From assembly GCA_964413535.1 (NCBI GenBank), contig CAYPTB010000041.1:1-64000 (forward strand): a stretch of 64,000 bases of DNA, in the 5' to 3' direction. Below, piece by piece: positions 16,452 to 25,353 of this stretch (positions are counted from its first letter, which is position 1; the number at the start of each line of letters is the position of its first letter). The notes beneath the pieces were generated by a model. The model worked only from the letters and a program-made list of their open reading frames with translations, did no database searches and had not been told where the DNA came from. The DNA is from CAYPTB01 sp964413535. Lineage in GTDB: Bacteria; Planctomycetota; UBA1135; GCA-002686595. The position numbers and the translations under genes were made by a program.

Positions 16452-17225
16452 GTGGCGTCCGACTCCCCGAGCGCGGCGGCGGTGATCGTGGCCGCGGGCA
16501 ACTCGACCCGCATGGCGCAAGCGGGGATCCCCGGGCACAAGCCCCTCCTCGATCTCGACGGCGCGCCGATCCTCGAGCACGTCTGTCGGGCCTTCGACGG
16601 CGCAGAGCGCGTGCGCGAGGTGCTGCTGGTCGTCCACGGGCACGACCTCGATCGCGTGCGGCGCCTGGTCGCCGAGCGCTCGGCCTTCGCGAAGGTGCGC
16701 GGAGTCGTCGAGGGCGGAGCCCTGCGCGCGGACTCGGTCCGGATGGGCGCGGCCTGGTGCGCGTTCGACCTGGACGTGATCTGCGTGCACGACGCGGCGC
16801 GCCCGCTCGTGGAACCGGCGGCCATCGACCTCGTGGTCGAGCGAGCGTGGCAGGACGGCGCCGCGCTCCTGGCGCTGGCGGTGCGAGACACCCTCAAGCG
16901 CGCGTGCGAAGCCGGGGAACCGAGCGCCGCAGGGCTCTTCGCTCACGACGCCGAACGCGTCGCGCGCGTCGACCGGACGCTCGATCGGGCGGGGCTCTTC
17001 GCCGCGCAGACGCCGCAGGCCTTTCGCGCCCGGGACTTTCGCGAGCTCCTGGGCCGCGCCGAGGCCGACGGATTCCGACCCACCGACGACGCGGCGCTGT
17101 GGGAGCGTTACCGCGGCGCCGTGACGGTGGTCCCGGGGTCGCAGTCGAACTTCAAGATCACGACCCCCGAGGACCTCGAGCTCGCCGCGGCACTGCTCGC
17201 GCTGCGGCGGGAGGTGCGCGCTTGA
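16452..17225 (+). CDS. ispD: 2-C-methyl-D-erythritol 4-phosphate cytidylyltransferase
   Basis: IspD converts MEP plus CTP to CDP-ME in the non-mevalonate isoprenoid pathway. The CTP-binding loop AAVIVAAGNSTRM is at the N terminus. GHKPLLDL provides the second conserved Lys, VCVHDAARPLV-type ICVHDAARPLV lies near residue 115, and AQTPQAF with TDDAALWE follows in the C-terminal half. FKITTPEDLELA closes the domain. GTG at 16452 is chosen because the longer frame adds an unrelated arginine-rich stretch. The product is 257 residues, a normal size. The stop overlaps the ispF start as TTGA, consistent with translational coupling of consecutive pathway steps. Confidence 0.95.
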   Translation: MASDSPSAAAVIVAAGNSTRMAQAGIPGHKPLLDLDGAPILEHVCRAFDGAERVREVLLVVHGHDLDRVRRLVAERSAFAKVRGVVEGGALRADSVRMGAAWCAFDLDVICVHDAARPLVEPAAIDLVVERAWQDGAALLALAVRDTLKRACEAGEPSAAGLFAHDAERVARVDRTLDRAGLFAAQTPQAFRARDFRELLGRAEADGFRPTDDAALWERYRGAVTVVPGSQSNFKITTPEDLELAAALLALRREVRA

Positions 17226-17704
17226 CGAGCTTCCGCGTCGGTTGTGGTTTCGACGTCCACCGCCTCGTCGCGGGGCGGCCGTGCGTCCTCGGAGGCGTCG
17301 AGCTGCCCCATCCCGCCGGGCCGCTCGGGCATTCCGACGGCGACGCCGTGCTGCACGCAGTGACCGACGCCCTGCTCGGCGCGGCGGGGATGGAGGACAT
17401 CGGCACGCTGTTCTCGCCCGACGACGAGCGTTGGCGCGACGCGGACAGCGCGAAGCTCCTGTCGCTGGCCGTCGAGGTGGTGAGCAACGCCGGCTGGCGC
17501 GTCGTCAACGTCGACATCGTGATCGCGACCGAAGGTCCGCGCATCGCACCCCACCGCCTCGCGATGCGCGAGCGCATGGCGGCGATCCTCAAGGTCAAGG
17601 TCGACCGCGTGAACGTGAAGGGCAAGACGCTCGAAGGGCTCGGCGCCCTGGCCGACGGAGCAGGCGTCGCCGTGCAAGCCGTCTGTCTGCTGACGAGCCG
17701 GTAA
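17222..17704 (+). CDS. ispF: 2-C-methyl-D-erythritol 2,4-cyclodiphosphate synthase
   Basis: IspF closes CDP-ME 2-phosphate to the cyclodiphosphate, two steps after IspD. The 160-residue protein has the metal-site GCGFDVHRL (Asp and His ligands), LPHPAGPLGHSDGDAVLHAVTDALLGAAGMEDIG, FSPDD, VDIVIATEGPRI and NVKGKTLEGLGALADGAGVA with the conserved TxExLG-like loop. The start is TTG at 17222 inside the ispD stop region. IspE, the enzyme between them, is not in the window. The gene ends 42 bp before a large palindrome shared with the convergent ABC transporter gene. Confidence 0.96.
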   Translation: MTSFRVGCGFDVHRLVAGRPCVLGGVELPHPAGPLGHSDGDAVLHAVTDALLGAAGMEDIGTLFSPDDERWRDADSAKLLSLAVEVVSNAGWRVVNVDIVIATEGPRIAPHRLAMRERMAAILKVKVDRVNVKGKTLEGLGALADGAGVAVQAVCLLTSR

Positions 17705-17745
17705 GTCGTACGGAGGCTCGACGGACGACGTCGTAGGTACGGTCC

Positions 17746-17839
17746 GGAGCCGCGACACGGACAACGGATTCGCCGGCCGAGCGGCTACGAGACTCCAGTG
17801 ACGCGGGCCGGCGAATCCGTTGTCTTTTGTCGCGGCTCT
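17746..17839. repeat. 94-bp two-part palindrome between ispF and the ABC exporter
   Basis: An outer 10-bp stem (GAGCCGCGAC at 17747-17756 with its complement at 17829-17838) flanks an inner perfect 18-bp stem (17761-17778 with 17806-17823), with a 27-nt loop. The left arm and loop are intergenic while the right half lies in the 3' coding end of the ABC gene, whose stop is at 17785. It could act as a bidirectional terminator. Its size and GGAGCC edge match the palindrome at 22311-22402, so the two may belong to one repeat family. Confidence 0.8.
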
Positions 17840-19731
17840 GTACCTGCCGGCTGGAGCACGTCGCGCGCACCGCCCTGCTGGATGGCGTGCAGGCGCGCGT
17901 AGGTCCCGGCCTTCTCCACGAGCTCGTCGTGGCTCCCGAGCTCGACGAGCCGCCCTTCCTCGAGCACGGCGATGCGGTCGGCGTCGCGGATGGTCGAGAG
18001 CCGGTGCGCGATGACGACCACCGTGCGGTTCTCCATCAAGCGGTCGAGCGCCTTCTGCACCGCGGCTTCGCTCTCGGAGTCGAGCGCGCTCGTGGCCTCG
18101 TCGAGGATCAGGAGCGGCGCGTTGCGCAACAACGCGCGCGCGATGACGATGCGCTGGCGCTGACCGCCCGAGAGTCGGCCGCCGGCGTCGGCGACGTTCG
18201 TGTCGTAGCCTTCCGGCAGGGACGCGATGAAATCGTGGATGTTCGCGTCCTTCGCCGCGGCTTCGATCTCCGCGCGCGTGGCGCCCGGGCGGCCGTAGAG
18301 GATGTTCTCGGCGATCGACGTGTGGAACAGGAACGGCACCTGGTCGACGTGCGCGACGAGCGAGCACCAGTCGTCGCGCGAGACGTCGCGCAGGTCGTGC
18401 CCGCCCACGACGATCGCGCCGTCCGTCGGATCGATGAAGCGGCACAGCAAATCGGCCAGCGTGCTCTTTCCCGCGCCCGACGGGCCGACGAGCGCCACGC
18501 GCTCGCCGGATCGCAGCTCGAGGTCGATGTCGCGCAGCGCGGGCTCGGTCTCGTCGCGGTAGGAGAACCAGACGTGCTCGAAGCGCACGCCGCCGTCCAG
18601 GCTCGCGATCCGAATCGGGTCCGGCGCTTCCACGACGTCCGCCGGCTCGTCGAGGATCTCCTGCAGCCGCTCGGAGGCGCCGAGCGACTCCTGCACCTGC
18701 GTGTAGGCCTTCGTCATGCCTTTGACGTGCGTGTAGACCCGCGACATCGTCATGAAGAAGAACACGAGCACACCGGCGCTCGTGGCGAGCCCCCCCCGGA
18801 TGGTCAACCAGCCGACGGGGAGGAGCAGTAACGCGAGCCCCGCGACGCTGAACATGGCCGTCCACGCATTGGTGAGAGCGATCGCCTTCACCATCCGCAT
18901 GGAGTGCTTCAGGTAGTCCTCGTTGACGGCGCGGAAGCCCTCGACCTCGCGTTCCTCGGCGCGGTAGGCCTTCACGGTGCGGATGCCCTGGAACATCTGC
19001 GTGAGGCTCTGCACCGACGAGCCGAGCGTCGCGAGCGAGCGCTTCGAACGCTTGCGGATGCGCCGCGAGAAGTACGCGATGGGAACGACGAGCAGCGGGA
19101 TGGCGACGAACATCCAGAGCGCGAGCTCGGGAGCGACGATGAACGCGAATCCGAGCGCCCAGAGCATCTGCGCCGGCTCCTGCACGAACTCGCGCAGGAC
19201 CTGCTGGACGGTCTGGAGCAGCGTGTTGACGTCGGCGCTGATGCGCGAGAGCAGGTCGCCGAAGCTGCGCTGCTGGTGGTAGCGCATCGAGAGCCCGACC
19301 AGGTGGCGAGCGAGGCGCATGCGCAGGTCCACGACGAGCCGCAGGGCGAACCAACGCGACACGCACGTGAACGCGAACTGCGTGGCCGCCGTGAGGATCG
19401 CCAGGACCACGGCGACGGTGCAGACGGCCACGAGCGCGGCGATGCGCGAGTCTTCGCTGAGTTCCGTGGATGTGCCGCCCTGCGTCGCGAGGAGCTGGTC
19501 GCGGAAACCCGTGAAGAGGTCCGTGATCCACTCCTTGCCCCGCCCGCCCGTCCCTTCCACCTTCTCGCCGGGGAAGAGCACCAGCTCGAACACCGGGATG
19601 AACAGGGCGAGGATCGCCGGCGGCCCGATGGACGAGAGCACGCCCAGGAGGACGACGAGCACGGCGATCCACAGCCGGGAGGCGAGGTGCGGTCGCAGGA
19701 GCGCCCAGGTGCTCCGAATGGATGTATTCAT
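17785..19731 (-). CDS. MsbA-like ABC half-transporter (exporter)
   Basis: The 648-residue half-transporter has a six-helix type IV transmembrane domain (about 1-340) and a nucleotide-binding domain (about 375-615). The NBD carries Walker A GPSGAGKST, Q-loop DQVPFLF, signature LSGGQRQR, Walker B LLILDEATS and switch IAHRLS. This architecture is shared by MsbA lipid flippases and multidrug exporters; the substrate cannot be told apart by sequence. A long periplasmic insertion follows helix one (about residues 50-95). ATG at 19731 has good context. The last residues (QKTTDSPARVTGVS) are encoded by one arm of a palindrome and may be a recent addition. Confidence 0.92.
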   Translation of the reverse strand: MNTSIRSTWALLRPHLASRLWIAVLVVLLGVLSSIGPPAILALFIPVFELVLFPGEKVEGTGGRGKEWITDLFTGFRDQLLATQGGTSTELSEDSRIAALVAVCTVAVVLAILTAATQFAFTCVSRWFALRLVVDLRMRLARHLVGLSMRYHQQRSFGDLLSRISADVNTLLQTVQQVLREFVQEPAQMLWALGFAFIVAPELALWMFVAIPLLVVPIAYFSRRIRKRSKRSLATLGSSVQSLTQMFQGIRTVKAYRAEEREVEGFRAVNEDYLKHSMRMVKAIALTNAWTAMFSVAGLALLLLPVGWLTIRGGLATSAGVLVFFFMTMSRVYTHVKGMTKAYTQVQESLGASERLQEILDEPADVVEAPDPIRIASLDGGVRFEHVWFSYRDETEPALRDIDLELRSGERVALVGPSGAGKSTLADLLCRFIDPTDGAIVVGGHDLRDVSRDDWCSLVAHVDQVPFLFHTSIAENILYGRPGATRAEIEAAAKDANIHDFIASLPEGYDTNVADAGGRLSGGQRQRIVIARALLRNAPLLILDEATSALDSESEAAVQKALDRLMENRTVVVIAHRLSTIRDADRIAVLEEGRLVELGSHDELVEKAGTYARLHAIQQGGARDVLQPAGTEPRQKTTDSPARVTGVS

Positions 19732-19782
19732 GACGACCCGAACGATCGGGTGGAGCGCGCGTGGAGCGGCTCCGCTCGCAGG

Positions 19783-21366
19783 CTACAGACCCTCGACCTT
19801 CGCCTGCGCGAAGACCTCGGCGGCGTAAGCGTCGAAGCGCACGAGGAGGTAGTCGTTCAGCACGCTCTCGCGCTCGCGCGGTTCCGCCAGGCGGTAGGAA
19901 CGCTTGGCCGGCGTCCGGCCCTTGACCATCGTGATGTAGTAGCCGAACGGACCGAGGAACGGTCCTGCGACGGTGCCGACCTCCTGGTCGAAGAAGATCT
20001 GATCGGTGACCGACGAGCCGATCAGGAAGTTCTGGAACTCGTTCTCGTCCAGGAGCGGGAGCAGTGAGTTGCGGTTCTTGGGGCCGAAGCGGCCTTTTTG
20101 GCGGCGATTCGACGCGAGCTCGGGTTGGCCCATCTTCGACGCGGGGATGGGATCGTCCCAGAAGTCCGAGTACTCCTCGAGCAGCGCGTCCCAGTCGCCG
20201 CCCTCGGCGAGTCGCAGGGCGACCTCTCGGGCGCGGCTCGCCGCCTCCGCCCACCCGTCCGGCTTCCAGCGGGCGAGCTTGAAGTCGTAGGCGGAGAGCA
20301 GGATCACCTCGCAGTCGACCTCTTCCAGCCCCATCAGTCGATTCGCGCGGGAGAGGTGCTGCGTGAGGTTCTCGTCGGTGAGCTCGTCGGCGATCATCTC
20401 GCGATAGGACTCGAGCGCACGGCGGTAGACGCGGTAGGCGTCGAGCGACGGGAACTTCTTGATGCCGAGGACGAGGTTCGGGAACGGGATGAACGAGGAC
20501 TCGTGCTTCTCCTCGAGGGCCCTCCAGCAGGCGGCGAACTCCTCCTCGTCGAGGTAGAAGCCCTTCCGCACCAGGTCTTGGCGCACCGCGGTCATCTTCG
20601 CCAGCCACAGCCGCGTCCGTTCCCAGTCGATGGGCGCGAGCCTGCCCCGGATGTCGGCCAGGATCTCGTCCGCGGTGACCTCGACCCCGTGTACGACCAG
20701 CGCGACCCCGGGCGGGAGGCCGTCACGGACCTGCGTCACGCCGGCTGCTTCCGAGAGCGACTCGATGATGGCGGGCCGCAGGAGCATGTTGAACATGAGC
20801 TTCCCGGGATCGTTCGGGTCGGTCGCCACGCCGGAGGCAACGCGCTGGTCGTACGCCTCCTTCATCTTCTCGAAGAACTGTTCTTGCTCCCCCTCGGGCA
20901 CGGTCGCCGCGAGGGCTTTGCGCGAGACCTCCGGCCACTCGGCGGGATCCTCGGGGAAGAACAGATTGTCGAAGAGGCGTGAGAGCCGCGCTTGCTTGCG
21001 CATGCCTCCGCGCGTGAGGCGCGCCCGCGCGAGCATGTCATCGCCCGTCATGCGCTCCCCGTACTCCTCCTCGACCTGATCGAACGTCTGCTGCATCCAG
21101 CCGTCGATCTCCGCATCGGACACGTAGTCCTCCGCCTTCTGGCCGCGCTGCTCGAGCTCCTTCGCGAGCAGGATCTCGAGCTTGCGCGACTCGAGCTCGC
21201 GCGTCCCCAGGTGGAACACGATCTCGCGCCGGACGGCCTGCTCGGGAACGGCCTCTCCGTTCACGACGAGCTCGGTCTCCTCGCCGAGTCGGCTGGGGGA
21301 GGCGAGGGCGCTGCAAGCGAGGAGCAGCGGAACGAGCACGCTGGCAAGGGATTGGTTGGGCTTCAT
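19783..21366 (-). CDS. exported SurA/PpiC-related protein of uncertain function
   Basis: The 527-residue protein has a signal peptide (MKPNQSLASVLVPLLLACSALA, cleavage near residue 24) followed by VVNGEAVPEQAVRREIVFHLGTRELE. That segment matches the N-terminal start of SurA/PpiC-type chaperones, in which a short strand and helix precede the core. A second copy of this start, VVHGVEVTADEILADIRGRL, occurs near residue 240. A parvulin-like stretch may lie near 390-480, where lines such as DWDALLEEYSDFW and VGTVAGPFLGPFGYYITMVKGRTPA resemble the parvulin end. A periplasmic folding-factor role is plausible. ATG at 21366 is used; the gene follows the ABC exporter start by 51 bp upstream. Confidence 0.72.
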   Translation of the reverse strand: MKPNQSLASVLVPLLLACSALASPSRLGEETELVVNGEAVPEQAVRREIVFHLGTRELESRKLEILLAKELEQRGQKAEDYVSDAEIDGWMQQTFDQVEEEYGERMTGDDMLARARLTRGGMRKQARLSRLFDNLFFPEDPAEWPEVSRKALAATVPEGEQEQFFEKMKEAYDQRVASGVATDPNDPGKLMFNMLLRPAIIESLSEAAGVTQVRDGLPPGVALVVHGVEVTADEILADIRGRLAPIDWERTRLWLAKMTAVRQDLVRKGFYLDEEEFAACWRALEEKHESSFIPFPNLVLGIKKFPSLDAYRVYRRALESYREMIADELTDENLTQHLSRANRLMGLEEVDCEVILLSAYDFKLARWKPDGWAEAASRAREVALRLAEGGDWDALLEEYSDFWDDPIPASKMGQPELASNRRQKGRFGPKNRNSLLPLLDENEFQNFLIGSSVTDQIFFDQEVGTVAGPFLGPFGYYITMVKGRTPAKRSYRLAEPRERESVLNDYLLVRFDAYAAEVFAQAKVEGL

Positions 21367-21603
21367 GACTGGGAGCTCTGGTGGAGGACCCCCTACGGCG
21401 CGTGGGCCGCATGCGTGGGCCGCGAGCGCGCGGGCTGGAACCCAGAGCCGGCGCAGGGCGGAGCATTCTAGTGGATCGGGCCGACTGGGGCGCATGGGAT
21501 GCGAGCTCGGCCGATGCCGCGGAGGCTGCCTGGGAGCTGCGAGCGGGCCCACGGGGCGGAAGCGCGGCTCTCACGCGCTCCGCGGCTTAGAATCGGGACA
21601 CGC

Positions 21604-22293
21604 ATGAACTACACGCCGCGCACGATCGCGTTCCTCACCGATCTGGTGCATCCGCCGCTCACTCCCGATCCGCGGGCCGTCCAGCGGCTGCACAACCGCC
21701 AGTTCGAGGGTCCCGATCCCGTCTACAAGAGCTTCCACGTCACCCACGAGGGCGCCGTGCTCTCGAATCCCGTGAGCTCGCCGTCGGCGCACTCGTCGGT
21801 CTCGTTCACCGCCGATCGCATCCGCTTCCGGGAGGAGCTGACGGGCTTGACGGCGGAGGACTTCGCGCAGCGCGTGCGTTCGATCGCGGCGGAGGTCGTC
21901 GGGCTGCTGCCGCTCCAGATCTTCACGGCCCAGATCGTGACCGTGCGCACGCTCGTGAATCCGCGCCACTTCAGCGACAGCCGCCAGTTCCTGAAGGCCG
22001 GCATGTTCGGGTTCGGCAGCGAGATCATGGACTTCGGGCGCGAGCCCCATCTCTACGGGATACGCATGGTGTTCCCGCCCGGTCCGAACGAGCCGAACGC
22101 GCACTCCCTGCGCATCGAGTCGTTCAACTCCGACCCGCGCTCGGTCTTCGTCGAGAACCAGGCGAGCTTCGGCCCGACGGTCGTCCAGAACGGGCTCGCT
22201 TCGATCGAGGAGAACATCGTCGCCGCCTACGGCTTCGTGGTGGATCGGGCGCTCTCGTTCCTCTCGCACTTCGACGCGCGCCAGGAAGCGTGA
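21604..22293 (+). CDS. uncharacterised cytosolic protein
   Basis: I do not recognise this 229-residue protein, though its composition is that of a real globular protein. Notable segments are MNYTPRTIAFLTDLVHPPL at the start, ITVRTL-like IVTVRTLVNPRHFSDSR near 120, and YGIRMVFPPGPN near 155, followed by LRIESFNSDPRSVFVENQ. It ends in a helical tail (FVVDRALSFLSHF). No signal peptide, membrane helix or catalytic motif is seen. ATG at 21604 is favoured over longer arginine-rich extensions. Its stop overlaps the next gene's GTG (GTGA), suggesting co-expression with the lipoprotein downstream. Confidence 0.7.
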   Translation: MNYTPRTIAFLTDLVHPPLTPDPRAVQRLHNRQFEGPDPVYKSFHVTHEGAVLSNPVSSPSAHSSVSFTADRIRFREELTGLTAEDFAQRVRSIAAEVVGLLPLQIFTAQIVTVRTLVNPRHFSDSRQFLKAGMFGFGSEIMDFGREPHLYGIRMVFPPGPNEPNAHSLRIESFNSDPRSVFVENQASFGPTVVQNGLASIEENIVAAYGFVVDRALSFLSHFDARQEA

Positions 22294-23027
22294 CCGGCCG
22301 AGCGGTAGTACGGAGCCAGTCCAGTTTTTCACTCTTCCGCGCAAAGCGCATCGACACTCCGGCACGCAGGCATCGGAAGAGTGAAAAACTGGACTGGCTC
22401 CGCCTCGCGCTGGCCGCGCTGATCCTGTGCGGGTGCGAGGAGGGGGAGCAGCGTTCCCGGTCGAGCGAATGGCCTCCCGGAACCGCCGTCCTCGTGTGCG
22501 GCGTCGCGATCCCGACGACGGAGGTCGAGCGCGCGGCGGAGCTCCTGGCGGAGGTCAACCCGGCGTGGACGAGGCGCGCGATGCTGCGCGAGGCGCTGGT
22601 GGCGCAGCTCGTCCCTCGCGCTGCCGCACAGAGCGCCTTCGCGAACGCCGCGGAGCGCGCGCGGGCGCGCCTCGTGCTCGGGCTCGCGGCGCTGCGTACG
22701 GCCGCGGCCGACGCGCCCGTTCCCGCGCTCGTCGAGCGGCCGGCGGCCGGGCTACCCTTCGACCTGTGGAGCGTGGCCCGGGAGCTCCCGCTCGAAGAGT
22801 GGCACGGTCCCTTCCTGGGGATCGGACGTTGGTTCGCGTTGCGCGTCCTCGCCCGCGAGCGGCGTGAGACGCGAGCGCTCGATTCCTACCGGCTCGAGCT
22901 CGTCGTCGAGACGTTCGCGCCTCCGTCGACGCGCCCGGAGGAAATCCTCGCGGACTGCGAGCTCGTCGTCGTGGATCCCGCCTTCGAAGAGCTCGTGCCG
23001 CTGTCGTTGCGCAACGCGACGCGGTAA
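22290..23027 (+). CDS. putative lipoprotein with a palindrome-derived N terminus
   Basis: The reading frame starts at GTG 22290, overlapping the preceding stop, and encodes 245 residues. Codons 8-38 lie inside a 92-bp palindrome. Immediately after it comes a short hydrophobic stretch ending in a lipobox-like LILCGC (about 43-48), then a globular domain with no recognised family. Helical segments such as TEVERAAELLAEVNPAW and TRRAMLREALVAQLVPRAA resemble SurA-type chaperone starts, so it may be a partner or relative of the gene at 19783. The palindrome appears to have displaced the original start, which leaves export uncertain. The alternative is that no start remains and the gene is dead. Confidence 0.6.
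   Translation: MTGRAVVRSQSSFSLFRAKRIDTPARRHRKSEKLDWLRLALAALILCGCEEGEQRSRSSEWPPGTAVLVCGVAIPTTEVERAAELLAEVNPAWTRRAMLREALVAQLVPRAAAQSAFANAAERARARLVLGLAALRTAAADAPVPALVERPAAGLPFDLWSVARELPLEEWHGPFLGIGRWFALRVLARERRETRALDSYRLELVVETFAPPSTRPEEILADCELVVVDPAFEELVPLSLRNATR
22311..22402. repeat. 92-bp perfect palindrome inside a coding region
   Basis: Two perfectly complementary 28-nt arms (22311-22338 and 22375-22402) flank a 36-nt centre that starts with GCGCAAAGCGC. The left arm begins CGGAGCCAGTCC and the right arm ends GGACTGGCTCCG. The length and GGAGCC edge resemble the element at 17746-17839. Such structure is typical of REP/BIME- or MITE-like mobile repeats. It occupies the 5' end of the lipoprotein gene. 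Confidence 0.9.
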
Positions 23028-23076
23028 TACGGAGCCGCGTCAAGACGGCTAGCCTGCGACGGGTCGATCGGGTCGC

Positions 23077-25353
23077 TCAGCTCTTCTTGCGCGCGAGGAC
23101 CTCGATCGCCTTCTCGATGAACTCGTCGCGACCCGCCTTCGCGCCTTCGAGGGTCCGCTGCGCGGGCGTGGTCGGCGCGATTCCCACGCCGTGGATCCCT
23201 TGGCGGCTGGGGGGGACGGCGTCCGTCGCCGTCCATTCCAGGCGATAGCCGCCGGGCAGGACGATCCGGTTCGTGAGCCCGATCGTGCCCCCCGTCGGCT
23301 CGCCGACGATCTCGCCCAAGCGATGATCCCGCACGAGCACGAGCAGCGCCTCCGCTTCGCCGACGACCGAGCCGTCCGCGAGGAAGGCCACCGCCCCTCC
23401 GAGCTGCGGCGCGACGGGCGCGATCTTACCCGACACGTCCTTCCACTCGAGCTTGTCGGCGTCGGGTCGCTTCGCGATCGGGATGCGCCAGGTGACGTCG
23501 CGCACGGGTTTCTGGACGAGGTGCGCGATCAGTGCGCCGCGCGACAGGCCGCGCAGCCCGTCGCGCAGATCGAAGACGACTCCCTTGGCATCCGCCAGGC
23601 CCGCGATCACCTCCGCGACGCTGGAGTCGCGCACGCGCGACAGGTCGACGTAGCGGATGCCGGACGCGATCTCGGCCAGGACCGCGGGCCGGCCGTGCGT
23701 GATCACGGGCCGCGCGAACTCGTCCTTGTAGTCGATGTCGACGCCGCGACCGGCCGTGGTGTTGATGCGCATCTGGACCGGCTCGAGTCGCTTGCGCCGC
23801 AGCATCGACTCGAGAGCGCGCGCGCGGATGCGCTGCGTGGTCGCCCCCGCGAACAAGCTGCACTCCTCGAGGAGCGCCTTCTCCGCCGCGAGCTTGCCTA
23901 CGCGCAGGACGACGTCGCCGCGTCCGATGCCGATCTTCGAGCGCTCGTCCGAAGCGATGGCCGTGACCACCAGCTTCTCCTCGATCCACTCCCAGCGGAC
24001 AGGAACGCTGCTCTCGCGCCAGTCGCTGCGATGTTGCACGGACGCCTGACCGTCGAAGGTCTCGGCCACCATTCGGCGCAGCGCCGCGAGGAGCTCGCCT
24101 TCGTCCTTGGCTTGCGCCGCGCCGCGGATCGCCGTCTCGAGCGCGACTTGCCAGTCGGCGGACTTCTTGTCCATCAACGGTGCGAAGTACTCGAGCACGT
24201 CCCAACCGAGGAGCACGGCGGCGATGCGCGTGGCGCGATCGTCGGTCGTCATGGCAGTGGCCGAATCGTGCGCCTCCTCCTGCACGGCGGCCGGCGAGTC
24301 CGCATGCGGAAGGGTGCCCTCGGCGTCGGCGAAGAGCGTGGTGGGCAGCCGCGCCAGCACGGAGGCTCCGATGTCGTAGTCCTTCGGCTTCTGCGGCCGC
24401 GCGAAGCCGATCGGCACGCGTCCCTCCCAGGGAACCGACTCGCGCCCGCTCGAGAAACCGTGGGGCGCGCCGCCCGTGTCGAGCCCCTCGTGGACGCAGC
24501 GCACGATGGAATGACCCGGCCCGTTCGGCTCGTCCAGCGCCGGGGAAGGCCTGTCGGGGACCCGCCCCTTCGCGAACAGGCGCAGCGTGGGAGCGACGGC
24601 CGAGAAGTGGTCTTGGAGCGTTGCCGCGAGCTCGATCGAACCCTCGGCCTGCTCGGCGAGGACCACGCTCGAGCGCGCGAGCGCCGACCAATCCGCCGCG
24701 GCGACCTGATCGGACGGGTGGAAGTAGCGCAGGAAGGCGAGGAGCCGGCCGAGCGCCGCGAGGTTGGTGACCGCGCGATCGTCGAGCTCCGCTGGCGGAA
24801 GGACCTCGAGCTTCGGCAGATCTCCAAGGATCCCGAGCTCGATGGCGTCGACGAGCACGCGCCCGCGCCCACTGTGGACGACGCCGAGCTCGAGCAGCGC
24901 GAGGTCGGCGGCGACGCCCCCCGTCACTTCGTAGATCGCCCAATCGGGACCGTGGATGGGCTCGTCCGAGGTGCCGGCCACGAGCGAGCTCCGGCCGGCC
25001 TTGGTCTCGCCGCGCAGCAGGATGCGCGCGCTGGTGCCGGGATCCAGGACGCGCACGGCGGCGCGCAGGAAGACGCGCTTGCCGCGATAGGGACCGGCGT
25101 CGATGGGGTGGTAGAGCTTGCCCGATCCGGCGGGCTCGCCCTCGCCCTCGCCCTCGAAGAAGAGCTTCATGCAGTACCTGCCCTCGAAGGGCGCGTCGAG
25201 CGCGACGCTGCCCCGATATCCCTCCTCGTAGCCGAAGCCGTCGAGCTTCCAGGTCGCGGGCAGCTTGCCGCCGGGAAGGTTCTCGAACGTGGAGCGGAAG
25301 CCGGGTCCGTCTCCGGCCAACGACACGGCGAGCGTGAGTGCGATCTCGAGCAT
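23077..25353 (-). CDS. exported S41-peptidase-like protein lacking the nucleophile Ser
   Basis: The 758-residue protein has a short signal peptide (MLEIALTLAVSLAG), a jelly-roll-like N-terminal domain (about 18-165, starting FRSTFENLPGGKLPATWKL), a helical region, a PDZ-like segment (about 495-530, ERSKIGIGRGDVVLRVG), and an S41/tail-specific protease core (about 575-750, RYVDLSR...VVFDLRDG). In the core, VGEPTGGTIG is conserved. The nucleophile motif, usually S-x-A-E, reads DGSVVGEAE: Gly665 replaces Ser and Glu668 remains. The protein may therefore be a non-proteolytic binder, or use a different residue. It converges on the lipoprotein gene at 23027, and its start region faces the gene at 25567. 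Confidence 0.85.
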   Translation of the reverse strand: MLEIALTLAVSLAGDGPGFRSTFENLPGGKLPATWKLDGFGYEEGYRGSVALDAPFEGRYCMKLFFEGEGEGEPAGSGKLYHPIDAGPYRGKRVFLRAAVRVLDPGTSARILLRGETKAGRSSLVAGTSDEPIHGPDWAIYEVTGGVAADLALLELGVVHSGRGRVLVDAIELGILGDLPKLEVLPPAELDDRAVTNLAALGRLLAFLRYFHPSDQVAAADWSALARSSVVLAEQAEGSIELAATLQDHFSAVAPTLRLFAKGRVPDRPSPALDEPNGPGHSIVRCVHEGLDTGGAPHGFSSGRESVPWEGRVPIGFARPQKPKDYDIGASVLARLPTTLFADAEGTLPHADSPAAVQEEAHDSATAMTTDDRATRIAAVLLGWDVLEYFAPLMDKKSADWQVALETAIRGAAQAKDEGELLAALRRMVAETFDGQASVQHRSDWRESSVPVRWEWIEEKLVVTAIASDERSKIGIGRGDVVLRVGKLAAEKALLEECSLFAGATTQRIRARALESMLRRKRLEPVQMRINTTAGRGVDIDYKDEFARPVITHGRPAVLAEIASGIRYVDLSRVRDSSVAEVIAGLADAKGVVFDLRDGLRGLSRGALIAHLVQKPVRDVTWRIPIAKRPDADKLEWKDVSGKIAPVAPQLGGAVAFLADGSVVGEAEALLVLVRDHRLGEIVGEPTGGTIGLTNRIVLPGGYRLEWTATDAVPPSRQGIHGVGIAPTTPAQRTLEGAKAGRDEFIEKAIEVLARKKS

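Noticed and set aside
17108..20608. A 1166-codon open frame on the minus strand overlapping ispF and the ABC exporter
   Set aside because: It is a high-GC shadow in another frame of the exporter: arginine/proline-rich and without any domain. The exporter frame has all ABC motifs.
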